Positions 48,002 to 55,366 of a stretch of DNA of 55,366 bases are shown piece by piece. Each line of letters begins with the position of its first letter. The first letter of the stretch is position 1. The position numbers and the translations under genes were made by a program. Origin of the DNA: an uncultured Clostridia bacterium (GTDB lineage: Bacteria > Bacillota > Clostridia > Christensenellales > UBA1242); the NCBI GenBank assembly GCA_944381245.1, contig CALWKK010000004.1:1-55366 (forward strand), read 5' to 3'. The notes under the pieces are model-generated. The model was not told the origin of the DNA. It saw nothing but the letters and a program-made list of their open reading frames with translations, and made no database searches.

Positions 48002-48160
48002 ATGGAAAATAATAACAGTTCAAATAAAGGTGTTTTTTGTGATGTTGATAAGTGTGTTCATAATATTGATGGTTGTAATTGTGATATGAAAACAATAAAA
48101 ATTTCAAAAGGCAATTTAGATAATTCACATCATTGTAAATCCTTTGCTTCCAAAAAATAA
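48002..48160 (+). CDS. DUF1540-like cysteine-rich small protein
   Basis: 52 residues. Cysteines in the DUF1540 spacing: C13 and C18 (CDVDKC followed by VHN), C25 and C27, C45 in HHCKSF. The pattern with a late CKSF matches DUF1540 proteins, probably metal-binding. AAGGGGG precedes the ATG at ideal distance and a terminator follows. Confidence 0.85.
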   Translation: MENNNSSNKGVFCDVDKCVHNIDGCNCDMKTIKISKGNLDNSHHCKSFASKK

Positions 48161-48187
48161 AAAAAACTGAATCATCAGTTTTTTTTA
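48161..48187 (+). terminator. Terminator of the DUF1540 gene
   Basis: AAAAAACTGA / TCAGTTTTTT with loop ATCA and T run. Confidence 0.85.
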
Positions 48188-48199
48188 TTTGTAATATAA

Positions 48200-48222
48200 A
48201 ACCCCCAGATAGTCTGGGGGTT
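48200..48222. repeat. IS left-end hairpin
   Basis: AACCCCCAGA / TCTGGGGGTT with loop TAG. It is unusually GC-rich for this genome and may be the subterminal hairpin bound by TnpA; it can also stop incoming transcription. Confidence 0.8.
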
Positions 48223-48248
48223 CGGTTTAGGTTTACCGATGAACAAAA

Positions 48249-48313
48249 TTTCTCCTTTTGTGTTAAACTTTTGTTTGTAGTCTAACAAAAAATAAAAAAC
48301 ACAAAAGGAGAAA
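48249..48313 (+). promoter_or_regulatory. Inverted repeat sequestering the tnpA ribosome-binding site
   Basis: A perfect 16-bp repeat: TTTCTCCTTTTGTGTT (48249-48264) and its complement (48298-48313), which contains the AAGGAG Shine-Dalgarno of tnpA. In mRNA the stem would hide the site. IS200 uses such a structure to repress its transposase. Confidence 0.8.
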
Positions 48314-48315
48314 AA

Positions 48316-48777
48316 ATGTCTAAACAAGTAAACATAAATAGTTTAGCACACACTTCTTGGAATTGCAAATATCACATAGTATTTGCACCAAAGTATAGAA
48401 GGAAAGTATTCTTTGGACAAAAGAGGTTAGAAATAGGAGCAATTCTAAGAAGTTTGTGCGAATGGAAAGAAGTTGAAATAATTGAAGCCGAGGTGTGCCC
48501 TGACCATGTACATATGTTGGTAGCAATACCACCAAAGTTAAGTGTGAGTGGGTTTATGGGATACCTGAAGGGTAAAAGTAGTATTTTAATATATCAAAAA
48601 TATGCAAATATGAAATTTAAATATAGAAATAGAGAATTCTGGTGTCGAGGATATTATGTAGACACAGTAGGGAAAAATAAAAAGGCGATAGCTGAATATA
48701 TTGCGAATCAATTGAAAGAAGATAAAGAGATGGAACAAATGACAGTATTTGAAAAAATAGACCCCTTTAAAAAATAA
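48316..48777 (+). CDS. tnpA: IS200-type Y1 transposase TnpA
   Basis: 153 residues. HUH motif H64-V-H66 in CPDHVHMLVAIPP, and the catalytic tyrosine Y128 in KKAIAEYIANQL; both intact. It moves single-stranded DNA by a peel-and-paste mechanism. The frame is full-length, so the element could be active. Confidence 0.97.
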   Translation: MSKQVNINSLAHTSWNCKYHIVFAPKYRRKVFFGQKRLEIGAILRSLCEWKEVEIIEAEVCPDHVHMLVAIPPKLSVSGFMGYLKGKSSILIYQKYANMKFKYRNREFWCRGYYVDTVGKNKKAIAEYIANQLKEDKEMEQMTVFEKIDPFKK

Positions 48778-48859
48778 CTAAGATTCGCAATCGGCAATGT
48801 TAGGCTACGCACGATTTCGTGCTGCCTTTGAAGTAGGGTTTTACCCGTAATATGAAAAA

Positions 48860-48878
48860 CCACCAGCTTAGCTGGTGG
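48860..48878. repeat. IS right-end hairpin
   Basis: CCACCAGC / GCTGGTGG with loop TTA, followed by a T run; it may also act as a terminator for the gene on its right. Confidence 0.75.
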
Positions 48879-48882
48879 ATTT

Positions 48883-51051
48883 TTATTCTAAAATATCATT
48901 GATTACATCATAATTTATTGATATTTCAATATTTTTCATTATTTCATCTTCATACATTGTTATTTTTTCTGCATATATTGATTCATAATATTCTTCAAAA
49001 ATTAAATCAAATAATGTTTTATTCATTGTCAAACCTAATCTATATTGATCCATTTTTAATAATGAATAATATTTTTTATTTATTGGTTCTTCAGCTAATA
49101 AATCTTCTAACTCAAATTTATTATTGTCAAAACATTCAAATAAATTATTTACTTTGCCTGCATACATTAATGTACTAAATCCCGTGCTTCCACTTTGTAA
49201 TGTTTCGACCCCATCTTTTGTTGACCAATTTTGCATTAAAATTGTTTTAACTGAAGTTATACTATTTGCACTATTTAATTCACGAGCTGCTTCAACAAAT
49301 TCTTTAACAAATCCATTGTCTGTTTCTCCTGTTCCCATAGCATATAAATACCAATTTTCACTTGTTGTTCCAAAATATGATGTTTGTATTTGAATTGTTC
49401 CAGTATCTTGACTATATTTATAAATATATTCATTAAATTTATCAGCTCTTTCATTATTATAATCAACTTCTAATTGACTTAAAACAAATTCATCATTATT
49501 TCCTTTTTGTTCTGCAATTATCAGTCCATTTTCTGTTGGATTATATTCATGACCATTTAATGTTATTGAATTTCCTGCTTCTCCATAATATTTGATATAT
49601 ATTTGATCTAAATCTTTATATAAATTAGCTATCATTTCTTGAACAGTCATAACATCTTCTGTTATATATCCTTCTTCGTCTCTTTCGTCAACCATTAATG
49701 AATTATTTTCAATTACTTCTAATACTTGATTTTGATATTCTTCTTCAGTAATTGTATTTTCTTCTAATTTATATTTTAAATCTATTATTTTATTAATTAT
49801 TTCTGTTCCTATATTAGGCACTATTTTATTTAATTCTTGATTGTAATATTCTTCATCTTTACCATTTAATTCACATTCAGCTTTTAAATCATTTATTTTT
49901 TGTATTTGAACATCTGTTAATTTAATAACTATATGTGTAACATAAAAGAAACTTTCGTCTAAATCGCCTTTTGGTATATAAAAAACATCTTCTATACTAT
50001 TTGATGAACTTGAATAATTTCCATATAAGTTTGCTGAACCAACCGTTGTTGTTAATTCTTCGATAAATACATCTGGATCTTGATAATATCTATCATAACA
50101 AGCTTTTACTTTTGATAAATAAAATTTAAGTAAATCTTCTTCATCAACCTCAATTCCTTGTGTTTTATATTCATATAGTTTATTAATGAGTAAATTTTCA
50201 TAATATATATTATATATTCTATTAATTTCTCTTTCTAATATATTTTGACTTTCTGTTGATAAATTTTTACCTTGCTCGTTTATTTTTAACTTTTCTACAT
50301 ATCTTCTAACTGCTTCTTTTGTTATTATTTTATTTTGTTTTTCTTCATCTGTTAATGTTTCTTTATCGCTATAATATTTTTCTTTATTTAATCTTTCAAA
50401 TATATAATTTATATTGTATAAATCTAAATCAGAATCATCATAATCTTTAGCTTCATTGCTTTTCTTATACTCAAAAATCTCTTCATTGTTTTCAAATTTA
50501 TATGTTAATATTTCTTTTATTATTGAAATTTCATACTGATTTGTTAAATCATTAAAAATAATTTCTGCTTGTTTGTCAAATGGTGTGTAAATAAAATTTG
50601 ATTCTTGTTCTTTTTCTTCTTTATCAGAAGAATTTTCTTCATCTTGGTTTATATTAATTGAATCTTTAAATTCATCTTCAAATGATTCTATATTTGTTAC
50701 AAATGAATTATATGTTAAATACCATAAATAATTTTTTTCTGTATTAGTTAAAATGATTTTATTTTCTTTAATTAATTTTTCTGCATCACTAAGATATAAT
50801 TTTTTAGATACTAAATATTTCATCAAATCATTTAATGCTTTATCTACATTACTATTATTTTGATTATAAAACGTTGAATAATAATTATTATAACCTGTTA
50901 TAAATTCTTCTCTTGTTATTACAACATTATTAGATTGAAATACTATTAAATTATTTTTTGCATTTAGATCTTCAGTAAATAAATTACAACCACCTAAAAT
51001 GAAACAAAAACATAACATTATTGATAATAAACTAAATAATTTTTTTTTCAC
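48883..51051 (-). CDS. Large lipoprotein with SurA/PrsA-like N-terminal region
   Basis: 722 residues from the GTG at 51051 (GAGGT at good spacing). Lipoprotein signal peptide with a lipobox FILGGC (Cys about 22). About 30-330 is helical and resembles SurA/PrsA chaperone N-domains (VVITREEFITGYNNYY ... KALNDLMKYLVSKKLYLSDA). A full PPIase (parvulin) domain is not evident, but FFYVTHIVIKLTDVQIQKI resembles its start. Probably an extracellular folding factor or surface lipoprotein. Ends 5 nt from the IS right hairpin. Confidence 0.7.
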   Translation of the reverse strand: MKKKLFSLLSIMLCFCFILGGCNLFTEDLNAKNNLIVFQSNNVVITREEFITGYNNYYSTFYNQNNSNVDKALNDLMKYLVSKKLYLSDAEKLIKENKIILTNTEKNYLWYLTYNSFVTNIESFEDEFKDSININQDEENSSDKEEKEQESNFIYTPFDKQAEIIFNDLTNQYEISIIKEILTYKFENNEEIFEYKKSNEAKDYDDSDLDLYNINYIFERLNKEKYYSDKETLTDEEKQNKIITKEAVRRYVEKLKINEQGKNLSTESQNILEREINRIYNIYYENLLINKLYEYKTQGIEVDEEDLLKFYLSKVKACYDRYYQDPDVFIEELTTTVGSANLYGNYSSSSNSIEDVFYIPKGDLDESFFYVTHIVIKLTDVQIQKINDLKAECELNGKDEEYYNQELNKIVPNIGTEIINKIIDLKYKLEENTITEEEYQNQVLEVIENNSLMVDERDEEGYITEDVMTVQEMIANLYKDLDQIYIKYYGEAGNSITLNGHEYNPTENGLIIAEQKGNNDEFVLSQLEVDYNNERADKFNEYIYKYSQDTGTIQIQTSYFGTTSENWYLYAMGTGETDNGFVKEFVEAARELNSANSITSVKTILMQNWSTKDGVETLQSGSTGFSTLMYAGKVNNLFECFDNNKFELEDLLAEEPINKKYYSLLKMDQYRLGLTMNKTLFDLIFEEYYESIYAEKITMYEDEIMKNIEISINYDVINDILE

Positions 51052-51149
51052 AAAGACCTCACAATAACCTAATATACAAAACATTATACAACATCAATTT
51101 TTTTTATCAAAATAAATAATATTAAATTTTTTTTAAAAAACTGTTGAAA

Positions 51150-51289
51150 TGTTGATAATTTTTTTTTATTATTAACAAGTTATTAACAGTTTAAAATTTA
51201 AATTTTATTCAATATATTGATAAAATTACTTAAAAAAATAAAATTAAATACAATAAATAGTTTTAAAAAAAATTATAAACATATCAACA
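51150..51289. other. Cluster of near-consensus DnaA boxes upstream of dnaN
   Basis: The 377-nt gap 51052-51428 has TTATCAACA on the minus strand (51150-51158), TTATTAACA twice on the plus strand (51169-51177 and 51180-51188, 11 bp apart) and ATATCAACA (51281-51289), in extremely AT-rich sequence. These are one or two bases from the consensus. It is a second candidate origin element or a DnaA-controlled dnaN promoter region. Confidence 0.45.
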
Positions 51290-51428
51290 ATCATTAATAA
51301 TACTATTATTATTTAATAAAAAAAAATATAAAAAAAGAAATGTAAAACATTTCATTAATATTAAATGATTTGTAATTTATTTTTTTATTTTTTATATTTT
51401 TAAATATATAATAAGTAAGGAGAAAAAT

Positions 51429-52532
51429 ATGCATATAGTTTGTGATGGATTAGATTTAAGTGAAGCAGTTATAAAAGTCTCAAGAGCAATTTCAAATCGT
51501 TCCCCAAATCCTATATTAGAAGGAATTAAATTAATTGCAGATAATGATTGTTTAATTATTAGTGCAACTGACACTGAATTAGCGATTGAAAAAAAAATAA
51601 AGGCAGATATTAAAATAGAAGGTGAAACCGTTGTTCCAGGAAAATTCTTTGTTGAATTTATAAAGAAATTAAATAAAGAAAAAATTGAATTAATATTAAA
51701 TGAAAATAATCAATTAAAAATTAAGTATACTGATAGTGAAGGTGTTATACAATGTTATAATCCTTCCGAATATCCAAGTTTTAATAAAATTGATTCTAAT
51801 GAATATTTTGCAATAAGTAAAAACGATTTAAAAGATTTAATTAATAAAACAATTTTTTCTGTTGCATTAGATGACAGTAGACCAATATTAAAAGGTTGTT
51901 TATTTGAAATAGAAAATAATATTGTAACATCAGTAGCTTTAGATGGATATAGATTAGCTTTGTGCAATAAGGTATTAAAACATTCTACTCTTCAAAAACA
52001 TATTATTATTCCATCTAGAAGTTTAAGTGAAATTTCAAAAATTTTAGAAGATAATGATGATATTATAAATATTTATGTACAAAAAAATTTTATAATGGTT
52101 GATTTAAACGAAACTAAAATAATTAGTAGGTTGTTAGAAGGTGAATTTTTAAATTATAAACAAATTATTCCTGACACATTTGAAACTTCAATAATTATTA
52201 ATAGAAATCAATTTGAAGATGCTTTAGAAAGAGCATCGTTATTATCTAAAATTGGACAAAATAATTTAGTTAAGTTTGATATAAATGAAAATTTTATGAT
52301 TATTAACTCAAATTCTGATTTAGGAAATATTTTAGAAAAAGTAAATTTATCCTTTAAAGGAAAAGATTTAAAAATTGCTTTTAATGCAAGATATTTTACC
52401 GAAAGTTGTAGAAATGTTACAGATGAATTTATTAAATTAAATTTTAATTTATCCACAAATCCTTGTGTAATAACTCCAGTTGAAGATAATTCATATAAGT
52501 TTTTAATTTTACCTGTGAGAATGATTAATTAA
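51429..52532 (+). CDS. dnaN: DNA polymerase III sliding clamp (beta subunit)
   Basis: 367 residues, normal length. Three clamp domains are visible; typical segments are ISNRSPNPILEGIKLIADND, DDSRPILKGCLFEIENNIVT and the C-terminal KFLILPVRMIN. AAGGAG precedes the ATG; TATAAT at 51407-51412 is a likely -10. Divergent from the lipoprotein gene and not next to dnaA or recF. Its terminator follows. Confidence 0.97.
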   Translation: MHIVCDGLDLSEAVIKVSRAISNRSPNPILEGIKLIADNDCLIISATDTELAIEKKIKADIKIEGETVVPGKFFVEFIKKLNKEKIELILNENNQLKIKYTDSEGVIQCYNPSEYPSFNKIDSNEYFAISKNDLKDLINKTIFSVALDDSRPILKGCLFEIENNIVTSVALDGYRLALCNKVLKHSTLQKHIIIPSRSLSEISKILEDNDDIINIYVQKNFIMVDLNETKIISRLLEGEFLNYKQIIPDTFETSIIINRNQFEDALERASLLSKIGQNNLVKFDINENFMIINSNSDLGNILEKVNLSFKGKDLKIAFNARYFTESCRNVTDEFIKLNFNLSTNPCVITPVEDNSYKFLILPVRMIN

Positions 52533-52560
52533 AAAACTACTTTATTAAAGTAGTTTTTTT
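52531..52560. terminator. Bidirectional terminator after dnaN
   Basis: AAAAAACTACTTTA / TTAAAGTAGTTTTTTT. Confidence 0.85.
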
Positions 52561-54463
52561 ATTCAGAATTAGTTATTAAATATATTGATTGATTTTTACA
52601 TACCATTGTTCCAGGAGATGGTAATTGTCCAACAATGTGTGTTCCTTCGCCTTGTATTTCATAAGTTAAACCTAATTTTGAAAGTGTTAAACATGCTTCT
52701 GTAAGAGTCATACCAATTAAATTAGGTAATTCAATATTACATTCAGTTATAATATCTTTATTATCTTTCTCAATGTTTTTGTATTCAAAAATAGAACTAA
52801 ATATTTCTTTTGCATAAGGAGAAGCAACAACACTACCATAATAAGCACCTGTTCCTGGTTCATCCACCATTATTAATACAATATAATCTGGATCTGAAGC
52901 AGGATATGTTCCAATAAAACTTGAAATATATTTGCCTGATATTTTACCATCTTCATATTTTTGAGTTGTTCCTGTTTTTCCGCCTATTTCATATCCTTCA
53001 ACAAAGGTATATTTACCAGTTTTAGATACAACTTCTTCTAACATTTTACAAATTATTTCAGAAGTTTCGCTTGAAATAACTTGTCTGACAACTTCTTTTT
53101 CATTATTTACAATTATTGTTCCATCGTTGTTTGTTATTGATTCAACTAAATATGGTTTTAAAAGATATCCTCCATTAACACAAGCAGAAATTGCTGTTAT
53201 TAATTGTAATGGGGTTACGGCTATTGCTTGACCAAATCCCATTCTTGCAAGATCAACCGTTTTAACGTTTTCTTTGTTCATTACTATTCCACCGGATTCT
53301 CCTAAAAATTCAATTCCAGTTTTATTTCCCAATCCAAACAAATCAAAATATTGATAAAAATCGTCAAGTCCTATTCTTAATGCCAGTTGTGTAAATACAC
53401 AGTTACATGAGTTACATAATCCATCGGTTAAATTTTGACTACCGTGTCCTACTGATTTCCAACATTTAATTTTTTGGCCGTCAATTATTGTGTAACCTGG
53501 ACAATAAAAACTATTATCTAATTGAGCATTGTTTGTTTCTAAGGCTGTAGCCATTGTCAATATTTTAAATGTTGAACCTGGTTCATAAACATCTACTATT
53601 GCTTGATTTTTCATTTGTTCTAGCATACTTTCAACATCATCTCTTGGAACATTATTTAAATCAAAACTTGGCTTTGTTGACATTGCTAATATTTTTCCAG
53701 TTTTTGGATCCATAACAATTGCAGTTGCATTTTTGGCTTTTTGTTCTATCATTAATTTTTCAAGTGTTTGCTCAACCTTTAATTGAATGTTGGCATCAAT
53801 GGTTAAGTTTATATTTAATCCTGGTATTGATGGTATAAAAGTATTTAAACTATTATATAATTCTTTACCTTGTAAATCACTTTGAACTAAAGAAAAACCT
53901 TTTTTTCCTGATAATATTTCATTATAATAAGCTTCAATTCCGGCTTGTCCAATATTGTCAATTGTTGTGAAACCTAAAATTTGTGTTAATAAATTTCCAT
54001 ATGGATAATATCTACTTACATTTTCAGATAAATAAACACCACTATAATTTTTATTGTATATTTCTATAGCTGTTTCTTTATCAACTTGCATTTTTATTAA
54101 CACTTCACTTACTGAATTATTTTTAACTTTTTGTAAGGTACTGATATAATCTAAATTTAATTTTGTTGAAAGTGTTTGAGCAACTTCTTCATAATTTTTA
54201 ATTTCTCGCGATCTAACATAAATATCATAAGTTGTGTACGAAACAGCTAATGCCGAACCGTTAGTATCATAAATACCACCTCTTTCAGCTGCTATCGGTA
54301 AATCTCGAGTCCATTGTTGACTTGCTTTAGCTTGTAAAATACCACCTTTGAAAACTTGTAAATATAATAATCTTGTAATTACTGCACTAAATAAGACTAT
54401 CAAACAAATAAAAAAGATTAAAATTCTTTTGTTAAAATTTTTTAAATTAAATTTATTTGTCAC
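52559..54463 (-). CDS. Class B penicillin-binding protein (FtsI/SpoVD type)
   Basis: 634 residues. N-terminal membrane anchor (about 13-33), dimerisation domain, and a transpeptidase domain with all three motifs: S297-TFK300 in EPGSTFKIL, S352-C-N in NSCNCVF, K496-TG in GGKTGTTQ. One C-terminal PASTA domain (about 575-634) as in SpoVD, although division PBPs of Clostridia can also carry one. It cross-links peptidoglycan at the septum or in the spore cortex; which cannot be told here. GTG start after AGGAG. Confidence 0.93.
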   Translation of the reverse strand: MTNKFNLKNFNKRILIFFICLIVLFSAVITRLLYLQVFKGGILQAKASQQWTRDLPIAAERGGIYDTNGSALAVSYTTYDIYVRSREIKNYEEVAQTLSTKLNLDYISTLQKVKNNSVSEVLIKMQVDKETAIEIYNKNYSGVYLSENVSRYYPYGNLLTQILGFTTIDNIGQAGIEAYYNEILSGKKGFSLVQSDLQGKELYNSLNTFIPSIPGLNINLTIDANIQLKVEQTLEKLMIEQKAKNATAIVMDPKTGKILAMSTKPSFDLNNVPRDDVESMLEQMKNQAIVDVYEPGSTFKILTMATALETNNAQLDNSFYCPGYTIIDGQKIKCWKSVGHGSQNLTDGLCNSCNCVFTQLALRIGLDDFYQYFDLFGLGNKTGIEFLGESGGIVMNKENVKTVDLARMGFGQAIAVTPLQLITAISACVNGGYLLKPYLVESITNNDGTIIVNNEKEVVRQVISSETSEIICKMLEEVVSKTGKYTFVEGYEIGGKTGTTQKYEDGKISGKYISSFIGTYPASDPDYIVLIMVDEPGTGAYYGSVVASPYAKEIFSSIFEYKNIEKDNKDIITECNIELPNLIGMTLTEACLTLSKLGLTYEIQGEGTHIVGQLPSPGTMVCKNQSIYLITNSE

Positions 54464-54508
54464 TTCAAACTCCTATAAATAGTTTATTAGTGACATTATA
54501 AATATATG

Positions 54509-55327
54509 TTAATTAAATAAAGAAGACAACCAATTGCAAAGTCTATCAAACCAATTACTTTTAACGCTATAAGGAATAGAATCTTTTTCTGTTGGAGTTA
54601 AAGGAACAATTCCAGCTTGCGAAAGTTTTTCTAAATCAAATATGCTATCTTCATTGGTTAAATCGTCAGCTTTTGATATATTACTTATATGACTGACCAC
54701 ATTAACTGAATATATTTTATTCGCTTTTTCTAATTCACTTGTTAAAGTTTTTATTTCTATTGAATTACCAATAGTCCAACCTATCATACAAGCTAATACG
54801 GCAAGAGACCCAAAAAAAATTATTTTTAATCTAGTTTTAAAAGTTGCTTTTTTATTAGTTTGGTTACTATTTTCAATATTAAATTTATTTTTATTATTTG
54901 TTTTTAAAATTGGATTATTTTCTTTTATTTTATAACTTATTTTATTTTCAATTTGGCTAATTTCATTTATTGTATTTATTTTTTCTTCAGTTTTAATATT
55001 TTCAGATAAAATTGTGTTTTTTTCAATATTAGTATTATTTTTAGTAAAATTATTGTTATCATTTTTAATTTTTGTTTGTTCTGTTTTTTCGTTTTCAAAA
55101 TTATTGTTATAAAAAACTTTGGTTGCTTCAAATTGTATTTTTGGTTTTATTTTTTTTTCTATTTTTGTTTTATTTTCTTCATTAATTATTGTATCATTAA
55201 TATTTTTTTTGAATAAATAATTTTTTGCAGATTGTTTTTTGTTTTCTGCATGATCTGTTTCAATATTTTTTTTTTCTATTTCTTTTTCTATAACTAATGT
55301 TTCAGTTTGTTTATTATTATCTATCAT
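54509..55327 (-). CDS. Single-pass membrane protein upstream of the PBP gene (FtsL-like position)
   Basis: 272 residues. About 1-165 is hydrophilic, Lys/Glu/Asn-rich and likely disordered; a membrane helix covers about 168-188 (IIFFGSLAVLACMIGWTIG); then about 85 external residues starting IEIKTLTSELEKANKIYSV. In the dcw cluster the gene before ftsI/spoVD is ftsL, a small bitopic protein with a short coiled coil, and the helix-plus-coil here is compatible, but the long N-terminal tail is not typical and no sequence signature exists. No Shine-Dalgarno at the ATG. Confidence 0.6.
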   Translation of the reverse strand: MIDNNKQTETLVIEKEIEKKNIETDHAENKKQSAKNYLFKKNINDTIINEENKTKIEKKIKPKIQFEATKVFYNNNFENEKTEQTKIKNDNNNFTKNNTNIEKNTILSENIKTEEKINTINEISQIENKISYKIKENNPILKTNNKNKFNIENSNQTNKKATFKTRLKIIFFGSLAVLACMIGWTIGNSIEIKTLTSELEKANKIYSVNVVSHISNISKADDLTNEDSIFDLEKLSQAGIVPLTPTEKDSIPYSVKSNWFDRLCNWLSSLFN

Positions 55328-55366
55328 AGTATTATATTATAATAAAAATAAAAATTAATTAAGTAT

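Larger units (their letters stand above)
48200..48880 (+). mobile_element. IS200/IS605-family insertion sequence (tnpA only)
   Basis: About 680 bp: an imperfect palindromic left-end hairpin (48200-48222), an RBS-blocking inverted repeat, tnpA, a non-coding right part (48778-48859) and a right-end hairpin (48860-48878). No tnpB. The exact ends and target tetranucleotide cannot be fixed from one copy. It separates the DUF1540 gene from a lipoprotein gene whose stop codon is 5 nt from the right hairpin, within the dnaA-dnaN interval. Confidence 0.9.

Noticed and set aside
48200..48880. Hairpins as a short CRISPR array or omega-RNA/TnpB locus
   Set aside because: There are only two unlike hairpins, no repeated spacer structure, and no tnpB; the arrangement fits IS200 ends.

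Overview
The window is a strongly AT-rich chromosomal segment (about a quarter G+C by eye) from a Gram-positive, endospore-forming member of the Bacillota, most likely an uncultured, genome-reduced Clostridia-type lineage. Evidence for this is the set of sporulation genes (spmA/spmB, ytxC, spo0A, a SipL-type coat protein, yabP/yabQ, a SpoVD/FtsI-type transpeptidase), good Shine-Dalgarno sequences, and Bacillota-style gene orders (rpmH-rnpA-yidD-yidC-jag divergent from dnaA; frr-uppS-cdsA-rseP-polC-like; ytxC-thrS; yabP-yabQ-divIC-tmk; ruvX-DUF1292).

Layout. 1-650 is the 5' part of a 23S rRNA gene on the minus strand. It is preceded by its own tandem promoters and not by a 16S gene. 1.1-14.4 kb carries spmA/spmB, aspS-asnS, tadA, mnmA, a DegV protein, signal peptidase, rlmB and mrnC, mixed with small membrane and unknown proteins. 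14.44-14.87 kb is a gene-free AT-rich gap with a cluster of DnaA boxes (candidate origin or DnaA-binding locus). 14.9-24.5 kb has thrS-ytxC, a tRNA-Ser(GCT), exported proteins, tilS, spo0A with its own 0A boxes, and ruvX. 24.5-27.7 kb is one large GLUG-repeat surface protein. 27.8-32.8 kb is the frr-uppS-cdsA-rseP cluster, ending in a stand-alone protein that matches only the N-terminal, OB and exonuclease parts of PolC. 32.8-36 kb is a sporulation/division cluster (SipL-like, yabP, yabQ, short divIC, tmk). 37.7-41.2 kb has groES-groEL and cardiolipin synthase. 42.8-55.3 kb is the dnaA neighbourhood: jag, an enlarged yidC, yidD, rnpA, rpmH, dnaA, pth, an IS200-type element, a large lipoprotein, dnaN, and a class B PBP.

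How the genes fit together. Most are housekeeping genes for translation and tRNA modification (AspRS, AsnRS, ThrRS, TadA, MnmA, TilS, RlmB, Mini-III, RnpA, L34, Pth, RRF), replication initiation (DnaA, DnaN), envelope growth (UppS, CdsA, RseP, YidC, Cls, PBP) and sporulation control. The most unusual points are the orphan PolC-type exonuclease, the Spo0A receiver in which one Mg-binding acidic residue is cysteine, the 23S gene unlinked from 16S, the separation of dnaA from dnaN with DnaA-box clusters in two other gaps, and a YidC with a large insertion. No CRISPR array, prophage, defence island or biosynthetic cluster was seen.
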